From Haematobacter genomosp. 1 (GTDB taxonomy: Bacteria > Pseudomonadota > Alphaproteobacteria > Rhodobacterales > Rhodobacteraceae), in the NCBI RefSeq assembly GCF_002196855.1, contig NZ_NIPW01000010.1:62001-126000 (forward strand): a stretch of DNA of 64,000 bases, written 5' to 3'. Position numbers and translations under genes: made by a program. The notes under the pieces are model-generated. The model made no database searches. It saw only the letters and a program-made list of their open reading frames with translations, and was not told where the DNA came from. Position 1 is the first letter of the stretch. Each line of letters opens with the position of its first letter. Of the stretch, positions 1-8,926 are shown in pieces.

Positions 1-761
1 CGCTGATGGGGGTGCTTGTCATGCCGTTTGCCGTGGTTGCGCTGCTGCTCGCGCCGCTGGGGCTTGAGACGGCTCCCCTGTGGCTGGTCGGGCTGGGGTC
101 GCAGGGCGTTCTCCGCGTGGCGGAGACGGTGGCCGGTCTTGACGGAGTGGTTTCCGCGGTTCGGATCCCGCCGCCCGGAGCGCTGCCGCTGGTTGTGGTG
201 TCCCTCCTCTGGCTCACCCTCTGGCCCGGGCCGTCGCGATGGGCGGGCATGGTGCCCTTGGTGATGGGGGGCTGGCTTTTCTGGCACGGTGCGGCTCGCC
301 CGCTCGTACTGATTTCGGAGAGCGGCACCGTCTCCGGCCTCCTCACCGCAGAAGGCCGGGTGCTGTCGCGCGGGCGGGGCGATGCCTTTGCGGTGACCGG
401 CTGGCTGCAGCGGGATGGCGATCTCGCAAGTGCCGAAGTCGCCGCGCGGCGACCGGGTATGGCGCGTGACGGGAGTGTCGTCCGGTATCGCGCCGCAGAT
501 CGGGAGATCGTCCATATCACCGGGCGAGGTGCCGCTGACCTCGTCCAAGAGAACTGCCGCGATGGGGCCCTTCTCCTCACCTCCATTCGCTTGCCGGACG
601 GGACATCGCCATTGCGTCAAGGCGCGTGCGACATCATCGATGGAGCGTCGCTCGAACGATCGGGGGCGCTGGCGCTGCACGCGAACGGAGGCGTCCTGCG
701 CATCCTGAGTGTCGCCGAGGCGAGCGGGGACCGTATTTGGACCCGGCCTGCAAAGCATTGA
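1..761 (+). CDS. ComEC/Rec2-family protein, C-terminal part (5' truncated by window)
   Basis: The reading frame is already open at the window edge and ends at 761, so only about 250 C-terminal residues are present. The first ~100 residues are hydrophobic and hold several membrane segments. The soluble tail carries a GDAFAVTGWLQRDGD-like segment typical of the degraded beta-lactamase-like end of ComEC/Rec2 proteins, which form the inner-membrane DNA channel in competence. The tail looks weakly conserved, as is usual in alphaproteobacterial members. It runs convergently towards flgI, with about 30 bp between the stops. The call rests on the C-terminal pattern alone; the competence core lies outside the window. 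Confidence 0.7.
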   Translation, partial: LMGVLVMPFAVVALLLAPLGLETAPLWLVGLGSQGVLRVAETVAGLDGVVSAVRIPPPGALPLVVVSLLWLTLWPGPSRWAGMVPLVMGGWLFWHGAARPLVLISESGTVSGLLTAEGRVLSRGRGDAFAVTGWLQRDGDLASAEVAARRPGMARDGSVVRYRAADREIVHITGRGAADLVQENCRDGALLLTSIRLPDGTSPLRQGACDIIDGASLERSGALALHANGGVLRILSVAEASGDRIWTRPAKH

Positions 762-791
762 GCTGCCAGCATTCACCGCTTTCGCCCCTCC

Positions 792-1895
792 CTACTTGAC
801 CAGCAATTCCGCGTGCAGCGCTCCCGCCGCATTGATGCTCTTGAGGATGTCGATCATGTCCCGCGGACCGACCCCCAACGCATTGAGGCCCGCGACGACA
901 TCCGACAGCGATGTGGAGGCGGAAACCTCCGCCAGCCCGACACCCGGTTGCTCCTCTATCGAGGCGGAGGACCGCGGCACGATCACCGTCTCGCCCCGTG
1001 CGAACGGGTTGGGCTGCACGACGAGCGGGGCTTCCTCCACCCGCAGGGTCAGATTGCCCTGCGCGACAGCGACGCGGGAGATGCGGACATCCTGTCCCAT
1101 CACGATCGTGCCGGAGCGTTGATCGACGACGACGCGCGCGCGCTGCTGCGGCTCCACCATAAGCGCCTCGATACGGGTCAGCACATGTGCGGCAGATGCC
1201 ATGCGTGTCCCGGCGATATCCAACGCCACCGTACCCGAATCCAGCATTCGCGCCACCGGGCGACCGAAGTCGCCGTTGATCGCCGCCTCGATCCGCGCAG
1301 CCGTTGTGAAATCGGGCGCGCGCAGGGCAAGCCGAAGCGCCTCCAGATCACCCAGTTCGAAGCCGATCTCCCGCTCCACGCGGCCGCCGCCCGGAATGCT
1401 GCCGGCCGTCGGGACGCCCTCGGTCACGCTGGCGGCCTGACCCGCCGCGACTGTGCCGCCGGCTATGATGGTTCCCTGCGCGACGGCGTAAATCTGCCCA
1501 TCCGCCCCGTTCAGCGGGGTCATCACCAGCGTTCCGCCCAAGAGGCTCTTTGCATCCCCGATGGTCGAGACGGTGACATCTATCCGCCCCCCCGCGCGAG
1601 CAAAGGGGGGAAGCTCTGCGGTGACCAATACCGCGGCGACGTTCTTGGGGCGAAATTGCTCACCCGTCACGTTCACGCCAAGCCGTTCGAGGATATTGGT
1701 CATGATCTCTTCGGTGAAGGGCGAGTTTCTAAGCCCGTCTCCAGTCCCGTTGAGCCCGACAACCAGCCCGTAGCCGACGAGGTCATTGCCGCGGACGCCG
1801 TCGAACTCCACAAGATCCTTGATGCGGATCGGCCCTGCGGTTGCGGACAGGGAGAGGATCAGACCGGCGAGCAGAAAGGCGAAGAAACGGATCAT
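792..1895 (-). CDS. flgI: Flagellar P-ring protein FlgI
   Basis: This 367-residue protein has the usual FlgI length. An N-terminal signal peptide (hydrophobic residues 3-20, cleavage near ATAGP) is followed by the family hallmark IRIKDLVEFDGVRGNDLVGYG and the segment VVGLNGTGDGL. FlgI forms the periplasmic P-ring bushing around the flagellar rod in the peptidoglycan layer. The ATG overlaps the flgL stop by 4 bp, so it is the last gene of a flgE-K-L-I transcription unit. FlgH and FlgA, its usual partners, are not in the window. Confidence 0.96.
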   Translation of the reverse strand: MIRFFAFLLAGLILSLSATAGPIRIKDLVEFDGVRGNDLVGYGLVVGLNGTGDGLRNSPFTEEIMTNILERLGVNVTGEQFRPKNVAAVLVTAELPPFARAGGRIDVTVSTIGDAKSLLGGTLVMTPLNGADGQIYAVAQGTIIAGGTVAAGQAASVTEGVPTAGSIPGGGRVEREIGFELGDLEALRLALRAPDFTTAARIEAAINGDFGRPVARMLDSGTVALDIAGTRMASAAHVLTRIEALMVEPQQRARVVVDQRSGTIVMGQDVRISRVAVAQGNLTLRVEEAPLVVQPNPFARGETVIVPRSSASIEEQPGVGLAEVSASTSLSDVVAGLNALGVGPRDMIDILKSINAAGALHAELLVK

Positions 1896-2884
1896 CGCAG
1901 ATAATTCGTCAGTGTGAGCGAGGAAAGGCGGCCTGTAAGCTCATAGAGCAGTTCGAGTTGCTTCTGTGTGGCGTCGAGGTCGATCGCGGCCTCATACGGA
2001 TCGACACCGGCGATTTCCACCAAACGCGCTTTCGTAGCCGTTTCCTCGGCCGAGTTGCGCGTTCGCACCGCGTCGATACGGGCCTCTGTCGTGCCAAGAT
2101 CTGCCGCTGCAGCCACGATGCCATCCGTCGCTTCCGACATGCGAAGCGCGGCGAGACCGATCATGGCACCGCTCTGGGCATCAGGAAGGGTGGCGGAGAG
2201 CGCGCCGAGAGCCAAGGCTTCCAACGTCTGCCGGAAGGCCGGAGCATCTGCACGAAGAGACAGGCTGACCGCTTCTCCCGCGCCGATGGGCACCGGGCTC
2301 CGGGGTTGGCTGTCGCCAAGGTAGTAATTGGCGGGCGTGTCGAACCAGCCGGAAACCGTCGCCGCGATATCTGACGCGGTCTGTGCTCCCGATACCGAGA
2401 TCGCGTCCGCGAGACCCGCGAGAATTTCCGCCGCCTCCTTGATCGCAGGGCCCGCCGCCGCCGCGCCGCCGAATACGGGCTGACCGGAGGACTGCATGTT
2501 GATGGTCGATACGGCAGTCCCGAAACGCGCGTGAAGATCGTTCGCGACCGCGCGTCGCGATGCAGGGTCTTCCGTGCTCGACGCAAGGATGGCGGACTGC
2601 CTGCCGGATTCCAGGGATTCCTTCAGAGAAGTGAGCGACTCCTGCATTGTTGCGGCCGATAGGGCGGCCTCTGTCGCCGTTGTGCGCCAGGCGGCAAGGC
2701 TCGCCAATCTGGTGTTCAGGCGGCTGTCCAGGCGGTGGTCACCCCCAAGGCGTGTGGACCTGTCGGTCGGAGCCCCGGTTGTCGCCTCCTGCATGGCGCG
2801 TGAAAGCGCTTTCTGCGTCGCTCCCGTGGATTTTCGCAAGGCAAGGCTGCGGGCCAGATCCCCGATTCCCATTCCACCCATCAT
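1892..2884 (-). CDS. flgL: Flagellar hook-associated protein FlgL (HAP3, flagellin-like)
   Basis: This 330-residue protein lies directly after flgK and has flagellin-type helical ends: an N-terminal segment around residues 5-60 and a C-terminal segment ending in LLYELTGRLSSLTLTNYLR. FlgL is the second hook-filament junction protein. Sequence divergence in the middle is normal for the family. The first ATG shares one base with the flgK stop (TGATG); ATGs 1 and 4 codons further in (MMGGMGIGDL) are alternative starts, the last with a GGTGGA just upstream. The identity rests on position and ends more than on a unique motif. Confidence 0.87.
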   Translation of the reverse strand: MMGGMGIGDLARSLALRKSTGATQKALSRAMQEATTGAPTDRSTRLGGDHRLDSRLNTRLASLAAWRTTATEAALSAATMQESLTSLKESLESGRQSAILASSTEDPASRRAVANDLHARFGTAVSTINMQSSGQPVFGGAAAAGPAIKEAAEILAGLADAISVSGAQTASDIAATVSGWFDTPANYYLGDSQPRSPVPIGAGEAVSLSLRADAPAFRQTLEALALGALSATLPDAQSGAMIGLAALRMSEATDGIVAAAADLGTTEARIDAVRTRNSAEETATKARLVEIAGVDPYEAAIDLDATQKQLELLYELTGRLSSLTLTNYLR

Positions 2885-4284
2885 CAGCGTATCCCCAGCA
2901 GCGTTTTCATCATCTCGTCAGCGGCCTGAAGGACACGTGCATTGGCCGCAAATGCCTGCTCCATCAGGAGCAGCTTTTGCACCTCCTCGTCGGAGTTGAC
3001 GCCCCGCGCGGCTTCGGCACTGCGGAGCTGGTCACTTCGCGCGGTTCTGAAACTCGCCTCCATCTCCGCCGAGAGACGGCGGGTAGCCACGCCGGAGAGA
3101 AGAGCGGCCGCGCTTTCCGTCAGGGGCTTTTCCTTTTCCATCGCGGTTGAGAGAGCAATAAGTCCGCCCGCGTCACCTGGCCGCTCTGTCGTGGTGCCTG
3201 CGCCGTTCCGGATGCGCCACAACTCCCCTCCCTGATCGGGATCGTAATCAGCGGCTATGACCAACCGGCTCGCCAGCCCTGCGCCGCCGGTACCGGAGGC
3301 GTCCTGAAAAAGACCCGCGCCATCCGGGGCGAGGGTCTTTGCCGCGGCATCGAACCTGGCGATCAAATCGCCTGCAAGCGCATCCGCCTCACTCTGCAAC
3401 GCGGGGGCGAGTTGATCGCGGATGGTCAACTGTGCCGCGATCCTGCCCTCGCCGACCCTGCCTCCGGCACCAAGGGACAGCGGCTTCCCGTCCAGTGTGA
3501 CGCCGGAGAGAAGGCCGTTTTCGACCGTCGTGGCAGCCGTTACGTCCCCTGCGGGTGAGAAGCCCAGTTTGGCAACCCTTGAGCCTTCCAGCAGGGTCGT
3601 TCCGTCGCTGAGGTGAAGCGATATACGGCCGTCATCCTGCAGCGTCTGGCGCACCGGAAGGGCATCGGCGATACCATCGACGAGCCTTTGCCGCTCATCG
3701 AGAAGGGTGTTGATATCACTGCCGCGGGCAGCCCCGGCAACGACGGCACGGTTCAATTCGTCGATCCGCGACAGGTTGGCATTCACCATCCCGACATCTG
3801 CCGCGAGCTTCTGATCGGCGGCAGCACGTGCCTCCTGCGCAGCCTGTCCGATGCCGTTGATCTTGCCGGCGAGCGCCTTTGCCGCCGACAGCACATCCGC
3901 CAACCGGCTTTCGGAGGAAGGCAGGCTGGAGGCCGTGGCCAGGGTGGCGCCAAGCCGTGCGACCCTGGCAGAGAGCGAATCGCCGGAGTCACTGGTGCCG
4001 ATGCTGTCCTCCAACGCCTTCAGGAAGGCGGCTTCCACCCCCGTGCCCGCGGCCTCAGACTGAGCTTTCAGCCGCTGGAGCGTCAGCGCAGGGTCAACGT
4101 CCCGCAGGACGGCCGTGACCCTGACGCCGGTTCCGGCATTGCCGGCGATGTTCGAGACGACGACCTCCTGCCGGCTGTAACCCGGGGTCAGGCTGTTCGC
4201 GAGGTTGGCCGACACCACGCCCGTCGTGCGACCGACGACGGACAGCCCGCTCGCAGCATTTGAAAGAGCCTGGGAAATGCTCAT
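2884..4284 (-). CDS. flgK: Flagellar hook-associated protein FlgK (HAP1)
   Basis: The N-terminus (SISQALSNAASGLSVVGRTT, then VSANLANSLTPGYSRQEV) is the flagellar rod/hook-family signature. The C-terminus (NSDEEVQKLLLMEQAFAANARVLQAADEMMKTLLGI) is the matching family tail. At 466 residues it is within the FlgK range. FlgK joins the hook to the filament and is exported by the flagellar type III system, so no signal peptide is expected. It follows flgE by 5 bp and overlaps flgL by one base, which implies co-transcription and translational coupling. Confidence 0.94.
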   Translation of the reverse strand: MSISQALSNAASGLSVVGRTTGVVSANLANSLTPGYSRQEVVVSNIAGNAGTGVRVTAVLRDVDPALTLQRLKAQSEAAGTGVEAAFLKALEDSIGTSDSGDSLSARVARLGATLATASSLPSSESRLADVLSAAKALAGKINGIGQAAQEARAAADQKLAADVGMVNANLSRIDELNRAVVAGAARGSDINTLLDERQRLVDGIADALPVRQTLQDDGRISLHLSDGTTLLEGSRVAKLGFSPAGDVTAATTVENGLLSGVTLDGKPLSLGAGGRVGEGRIAAQLTIRDQLAPALQSEADALAGDLIARFDAAAKTLAPDGAGLFQDASGTGGAGLASRLVIAADYDPDQGGELWRIRNGAGTTTERPGDAGGLIALSTAMEKEKPLTESAAALLSGVATRRLSAEMEASFRTARSDQLRSAEAARGVNSDEEVQKLLLMEQAFAANARVLQAADEMMKTLLGIR

Positions 4285-4289
4285 CGGGT

Positions 4290-5591
4290 TTACCGTTTGA
4301 TGTTCGTGGTTTCCTGCAGCATCTCATCCACGGTCTGAATGACCTTGGCGTTGGAGGAATAGGCCCGCTGGGTCTGAATGAGCTGCGTCAACTCGCTTGC
4401 GACATCCGTAGCCGACTCTTCCCGAGCAAAGCCTGTCACACCGCCGACCGGCCCCTTGCCCGCGTCCCAGAGAAACATCGGACCACTTTGCGAAGACAGC
4501 CGGAATGTCTGGTTGCTGCCTGCCTGCAGACCGTTCGGGTTGGGAACGTCGATCACGGGCACCTGGTAAATCGTGCGGGTGCTGCCGTTGTCGTAGATCG
4601 CGTTCAGCCTGCCGTCGGCGGTGAATTCGACGGAGGCGAGGTTGCCGACCGGAGAGCCGTCTTTCTCGCTGGGGCGGGTTGCGAACGTGTCCGACAGTTG
4701 GGTCAGCCCGCTGTTCGAGCCGAGAGTGCCGATCCCGATGGCGATGCTGCCGCTTGCCGTCGTCAGGTTGAGCTTGCCCGTCGCCGCATCGTAACCGGGC
4801 GTGTTCACGCCGCCCGTCACGGCGACGGAGGCAAGGGTGCCGCCCTTGGCCGCCGTATCGTCGAAGGTCAGTTCGAAAATGCCGATGTCCGCTCCGCTCG
4901 CCTCGTTATGGACCGTCATCGTCCACTGGTTCGGCGTCGTGGTGGAGGGGGTGTAGGTGACTTTCAGCCCTTCCGTAGTGCCGAGGTTGCCGAAGTATTC
5001 GACCGACATCTCATAAGGCTCCCCCGTTGCCCCGGGACCGGTTGCGGTGGCGGGCAGGTTGGCGCCGAGGGTGATGTTCTTCGTCGGGTTGCCGACATAC
5101 TGGTTGGCCGTGATCTGAATCGGTTGAAGCGCGGCCTCGGAATCCCGCGGATAGGTGGGGATCGTCCCGTCGGGATTGGCCGGCCAGCCGAGCAGGACGA
5201 GGCCCGAGCTCGTCGTGAGGTAGCCGTTCTGGTCTGCACGGAACGAGCCTGTGGTGGCAAGCATCAAGGGTGTGTCGCCCGACCCGATGGAGGCAGTGGA
5301 GGAGACGGGCAGGAAGCCGCGTCCGCTTACCGCGATGTCGGTGGCGTTGGACGTCCCGACGAGGCCGCCCCGCTGATCGACCACGCGGCCCGTCGTCGCA
5401 CGAACGCCCCCGGCGGAAAAACTGGCCGCGCCCGCCGTGCCGGAGCCGATGACCATGGAGAGGAAATCCGCCTCCGCCCGCTTGTAGCCATAGGTGCCGG
5501 AGTTCGCGATATTGTCCGAGATCGTCGCGAGCCGCACGGCATTCGCGTTGAGCCCGGCCACGCCCGCGTTGAGTGAGGAGGATATGGACAT
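4290..5591 (-). CDS. flgE: Flagellar hook protein FlgE
   Basis: This 433-residue protein has the FlgE layout. The N-terminal rod/hook motif (SLNAGVAGLNANAVRLATISDNIANSGTYGYKRAE) is followed by the FlgE central domains with GRGFLPVSS, and the C-terminus ends ELTQLIQTQRAYSSNAKVIQTVDEMLQETTNIKR. It polymerises into the hook. An AAAGG ribosome-binding site precedes the ATG. About 60-75 bp upstream lies a TTAA-N7-CTAAC box at 5651-5666, the most likely regulatory site for this transcription unit. Confidence 0.95.
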   Translation of the reverse strand: MSISSSLNAGVAGLNANAVRLATISDNIANSGTYGYKRAEADFLSMVIGSGTAGAASFSAGGVRATTGRVVDQRGGLVGTSNATDIAVSGRGFLPVSSTASIGSGDTPLMLATTGSFRADQNGYLTTSSGLVLLGWPANPDGTIPTYPRDSEAALQPIQITANQYVGNPTKNITLGANLPATATGPGATGEPYEMSVEYFGNLGTTEGLKVTYTPSTTTPNQWTMTVHNEASGADIGIFELTFDDTAAKGGTLASVAVTGGVNTPGYDAATGKLNLTTASGSIAIGIGTLGSNSGLTQLSDTFATRPSEKDGSPVGNLASVEFTADGRLNAIYDNGSTRTIYQVPVIDVPNPNGLQAGSNQTFRLSSQSGPMFLWDAGKGPVGGVTGFAREESATDVASELTQLIQTQRAYSSNAKVIQTVDEMLQETTNIKR

Positions 5592-5650
5592 TCTGATGCC
5601 TTTCGAGGTTCGGATTCGGATGTCGTTGTCCGACTTTTGCTTTCAGGGGC

Positions 5651-5666
5651 TTAAGAACCCGCTAAC
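5651..5666 (-). promoter_or_regulatory. CtrA-like box upstream of flgE
   Basis: On the plus strand the bases read TTAA, then seven bases (GAACCCG), then CTAAC. The CtrA full site is TTAA-N7-TTAAC, so one position differs. The box lies 60-75 bp upstream of the flgE ATG and just beyond the motB stop. A second box with identical spacing and the same mismatch precedes motB. CtrA control of motility genes is established in Rhodobacterales; assigning it here is inference. Confidence 0.5.
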
Positions 5667-5671
5667 GCGTG

Positions 5672-6493
5672 TCATTTTTTACGCAGAAGGATGATCTCCA
5701 CCCGGTTGTTGCGGGGGGAGGCCCGATCTGCGGCGGCGGGGCGACGGTCTGCATGGCCCGTAACCCGCTGCAGACGCGCGGCGGGAAAGCCTGCGTCCTC
5801 CATAAGACGGCGCGCGGCGTCGGCGCGGGCCGTCGTCAGGTCCCACACGGGGTTCCGCGCGAGCGGCAGGGGATAGCTGCGCACATGCGCCTCCACCGCG
5901 ACAGGATTGCGCGATTGCAGATAGACGGAGGCCACGACGCCGGTGAGATCGCGCAGGAGGGGGGTCGGCGTGGCCGATTCCGGCTCGAACAGCGCGGCGC
6001 CGTCCGTGTCGAAAAGCTCCACGATCAACCCCTCGTCGCTGACACGCGTGGCGAGGTGGATGAGCTTGCTGCGGAGGGTGAGGCTGTCGCCGGTGCGGCC
6101 CTGAAGCAGCGCCTCCATTCCCTCGCGCGCGCGCTGAATGTCCGTGTCCAGCGTCACGCCGTTGACGCCGCGCGCCTGCCGCTCGCGCATCGCGCGGCTT
6201 TGCGAGGCCCCGGTGCCGTTGTGGACCAGCGTATCCTCGGAAAAGATGCTGTCACCGCCGAAGGCGCCGTCTCCGCCGCCGGAGACGCGATTGACGGGGA
6301 TGGTCGGGTTGAAATAGTCGGCGATGCCCTTGCGCTGCTTCTCCGTCGTGGCGTTGAGCAGCCACATGAGCATGAAGAAGGCCATCATCGCGGTCACGAA
6401 ATCCGCATAGGCCACCTTCCAGGCGCCGCCGTGGTGACCCCCGGCGACGATCTTCTTGCGCTTGATGATGATCGGGCGCTTGTCGTTCTGCAT
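5672..6493 (-). CDS. motB: Flagellar motor stator protein MotB
   Basis: This 273-residue protein starts with a lysine/arginine-rich cytoplasmic segment. One transmembrane helix follows (residues ~29-48, YADFVTAMMAFFMLMWLL) and carries Asp31, matching the proton-channel aspartate of MotB. The periplasmic C-terminal half is an OmpA-like peptidoglycan-binding domain, with a FEPESATPT segment and a C-terminal RNNRVEIILLRKK. With MotA it anchors the stator and converts proton flow into torque. motA is not adjacent. Its start is preceded by a CtrA-like box 40-55 bp upstream, and it is transcribed in the same direction as flgE. Confidence 0.93.
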   Translation of the reverse strand: MQNDKRPIIIKRKKIVAGGHHGGAWKVAYADFVTAMMAFFMLMWLLNATTEKQRKGIADYFNPTIPVNRVSGGGDGAFGGDSIFSEDTLVHNGTGASQSRAMRERQARGVNGVTLDTDIQRAREGMEALLQGRTGDSLTLRSKLIHLATRVSDEGLIVELFDTDGAALFEPESATPTPLLRDLTGVVASVYLQSRNPVAVEAHVRSYPLPLARNPVWDLTTARADAARRLMEDAGFPAARLQRVTGHADRRPAAADRASPRNNRVEIILLRKK

Positions 6494-6532
6494 GGCTCGC
6501 CTCCCTGACCCGGCGAGACTAGCCGCACCGGG

Positions 6533-6548
6533 TTAAGGAGGCGCTAAC
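6533..6548 (-). promoter_or_regulatory. CtrA-like box upstream of motB
   Basis: On the plus strand the bases read TTAA, seven bases (GGAGGCG), then CTAAC. This has the same spacing and the same deviation from TTAA-N7-TTAAC as the box upstream of flgE. It lies 40-55 bp before the motB ATG, in the intergenic space to the FAH gene. It is a candidate CtrA binding site. Confidence 0.5.
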
Positions 6549-6555
6549 GCAGCGA

Positions 6556-7242
6556 TCAGACGACGCGGACGTCCAGGACGCCCAGGCCCTCGATGGCGGC
6601 GGTCATCACCTGGCCCCGCTGAACGGCGCCGACGCCAGCCGGCGTGCCGGTCATGATGAGATCACCCGGAGCCAGTTCGAACAGACCGGACAGATGCGCG
6701 ATCACATCGGCAACGGACCAGATCTGATCGGCCAGATCCCCGGACTGGCGAAGCTCCCCGTCCACCTTCAGCGTGATGGCGCCGTGATCCGGGTGGCCCA
6801 CCTCGGCCACGGGGTGAAGTGGGGACACCGGCGCGGAGTGGTCCGCGGCCTTTGCAGCCTCCCACGGGCGACCGGCCTTCTTCGCCTCCGCCTGAAGGTC
6901 GCGGCGGGTCATGTCGAGGCCGATGGCATAGCCATAGACGTGATCCAGCGCCTCGGCCGCGGGGATGTCGCGCCCGCCTTTCGCCAGAGCGACGACCAGC
7001 TCGACTTCATGGTGCAGGTCGGCGGTGCGGGAGGGGTAGGGGAAGACGCCCTCCGTCGTCAGGTTGTCGGGATTCTTCTGGAAGAAGAACGGCGGCTCCT
7101 TGCCTGAATGGCCCATTTCGCGCGCGTGTTCGGCATAGTTGCGCCCGACGCAATAGACGCGGCGGACGGGGAAAAGCGCGGTCTCCCCCGCGACGGGCAG
7201 GGTCACGGGGCGCGGCGCGGGGATCACGTAGGTGTCGGGCAT
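6556..7242 (-). CDS. Fumarylacetoacetate hydrolase (FAH) family protein
   Basis: This 228-residue protein has the FAH-family core. It opens with RRVYCVGRNYAEHAREMG, has metal-site acidic residues in the HHEVELVVAL region, then YGYAIGLDMTRRDLQ, and ends with LIMTGTPAGVGAVQRGQ. These features match the small fumarylpyruvate/acylpyruvate hydrolase or 2-hydroxyhepta-2,4-diene-1,7-dioate isomerase type, which cleave or isomerise acylpyruvates with Mg2+. The substrate cannot be decided from sequence. The start at 7242 (MPDTYVIPAP) is preferred over an in-frame ATG 13 codons upstream because a GGAG site precedes it. It lies 63 bp downstream of cysA on the same strand. Confidence 0.9.
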   Translation of the reverse strand: MPDTYVIPAPRPVTLPVAGETALFPVRRVYCVGRNYAEHAREMGHSGKEPPFFFQKNPDNLTTEGVFPYPSRTADLHHEVELVVALAKGGRDIPAAEALDHVYGYAIGLDMTRRDLQAEAKKAGRPWEAAKAADHSAPVSPLHPVAEVGHPDHGAITLKVDGELRQSGDLADQIWSVADVIAHLSGLFELAPGDLIMTGTPAGVGAVQRGQVMTAAIEGLGVLDVRVV

Positions 7243-7305
7243 GAGGAACTCCGGTCGGTTGCAGGCCGTTGGTAGCCCCATCGACCCGCGCGCGCCAGAG
7301 CGGCG

Positions 7306-8025
7306 TCAGACGGAAAGGAAGTCCTTGACGAACGGTGTGGCGGGACGGGCGCGAATGTCGCCGGGGCGGCCGATCTGCTCGATCCGGCCCATGGACATGA
7401 CGACCACCAGATCGGCCAGTTCCATAGCCTCCTCCTGATCGTGGGTGACGAAGACGGAGGTGACGCCGGTCGCGTCGTGGATCTCGCGCAGGCCATGGCG
7501 GAGCTCCCGACGGACACGGGCGTCCAGCGCGCCGAAGGGTTCGTCCAGCAGCAGCATCCGCGGCTCGATGGCCAGCGCACGCGCCAGCGCCACCCGCTGC
7601 CGCTGGCCGCCTGAGAGCTGGCTCGGGTAGCGTTTGCCGATGTCGGGAAGCTGGATCAGTTCCAGCAGCTTCGTCACGCGCCGGCGGATTTCCTCGTTGG
7701 AGGGCCGGGTCTTGCGGGGGCGGGCGCGCAGGCCATAGGCGATGTTCTCGAACACCGTCATGTGGCGGAAAAGCGCGTAGGACTGGAAGACGAAGCCCGC
7801 GCGCCGCTCCTGCACCGAAAGCCCCGTCGCATCCACCCCGTCGAAGAGCACCCGGCCCGAGGTCGGGTATTCCAGCCCGCCCAGAATGCGCAGGAGCGTC
7901 GTCTTGCCGGAGCCGGAGGGCCCGAGAAGCGCCACCAGTGCCCCCGTGGGAATGGAGAGGCTGACGGGATGCAACGCCGTCGTTCCGTCAAAGGTCTTGG
8001 CGATTTCGTCGATCTCGATATGCAT
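7306..8025 (-). CDS. cysA: Sulfate/thiosulfate ABC transporter ATP-binding protein, short form
   Basis: This 239-residue protein is a complete ABC ATPase domain: Walker A (GPSGSGKTT), Q-loop, signature [15 protein letters not shown], Walker [12 protein letters not shown] and the switch histidine in [15 protein letters not shown]. It energises the sulfate importer with the two permeases. Most CysA proteins are about 340-365 residues and carry a C-terminal regulatory (TOBE-like) domain, which is absent here. Only 63 bp separate the stop from the next gene, so this is not a local frameshift. The start at 8025 has a GAGAGG site and follows cysW by 10 bp. Confidence 0.9.
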   Translation of the reverse strand: MHIEIDEIAKTFDGTTALHPVSLSIPTGALVALLGPSGSGKTTLLRILGGLEYPTSGRVLFDGVDATGLSVQERRAGFVFQSYALFRHMTVFENIAYGLRARPRKTRPSNEEIRRRVTKLLELIQLPDIGKRYPSQLSGGQRQRVALARALAIEPRMLLLDEPFGALDARVRRELRHGLREIHDATGVTSVFVTHDQEEAMELADLVVVMSMGRIEQIGRPGDIRARPATPFVKDFLSV

Positions 8026-8035
8026 GATCGGCCTC

Positions 8036-8926
8036 TCAATGGCGGAGCGTGGCGGCGAGCTGATCGGCATAACGCCACTCCAGGAAGGATTTGAGCGCAA
8101 GGGTGAGAAGCGCAAGAAGCGTCAGAAGCGCCGCCATGGAGAAGGCCGCGACCGACAGGTATTCGTTGTAGAGCATCTCGATGGTGATCGGCATCGTGGC
8201 GGTCTGGCCGCGGATCTTGCCGGAGACGACGGCGACCGCGCCGAATTCCCCCATCGCACGGGCATTGCAGAGCAGAACGCCGTAGAGCAGCGCCCAGCGG
8301 ATGTTCGGCAGCGTGACCGTCATGAAGGTCCGCCAGCCGGAGGCACCCAGCGTCAGGGCGGCTTCCTCCTCATCCTTGCCCTGCTCGATCATCACCGGGA
8401 TCAGTTCCCGCGCAACGAAGGGGAAGGTGACGAACATCGTTGCCAGCACGATCCCCGGCAGGGCGAACACGATGGGAAAACCGTGCGCCACGAGCCATCC
8501 GCCGACAAGGCTGTTCGCCCCGAACAGCAGCACGAGGCAAAGCCCCGCCACCACGGGCGAGACGGAAAACGGCAGGTCGATCAGCGTGATGAGGAAGGCC
8601 TTGCCCGGAAAATCGAACTTGGTGATCGCCCAGGCGGCAGAGACGCCGAAGACCGCGTTCAGCGGCACCGAGATCGCCGTGACGATGAGCGTGAGCCGGA
8701 TCGCCGACCACGCATCCGGGTTGGACAGGGAGGTGACCGCCGCGAACCAGCCGCGTGCCAGCGCCTCGGAAAACACCACCACCAGCGGTGCTACGAGCAG
8801 CACCGCCAGCACCCCGAGCACAAGGACGGTCAGCCCGGCGCGGAAGGCCGGGCTTTCGTTGGCGGGGTCGCGAAAACGGCTTTGCGGGGGGGAGTGAGAC
8901 CCGGACCGGGCGGATATGTCAGACAT
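8036..8926 (-). CDS. cysW: Sulfate ABC transporter permease CysW
   Basis: This 296-residue membrane protein has about six hydrophobic segments. The binding-protein-dependent permease loop reads [30 protein letters not shown], the site that contacts the ATPase. [19 protein letters not shown] is the typical CysW segment. It forms the inner-membrane channel with CysT. The ATG overlaps the cysT stop by 8 bp, which indicates translational coupling. Confidence 0.95.
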   Translation of the reverse strand: MSDISARSGSHSPPQSRFRDPANESPAFRAGLTVLVLGVLAVLLVAPLVVVFSEALARGWFAAVTSLSNPDAWSAIRLTLIVTAISVPLNAVFGVSAAWAITKFDFPGKAFLITLIDLPFSVSPVVAGLCLVLLFGANSLVGGWLVAHGFPIVFALPGIVLATMFVTFPFVARELIPVMIEQGKDEEEAALTLGASGWRTFMTVTLPNIRWALLYGVLLCNARAMGEFGAVAVVSGKIRGQTATMPITIEMLYNEYLSVAAFSMAALLTLLALLTLALKSFLEWRYADQLAATLRH

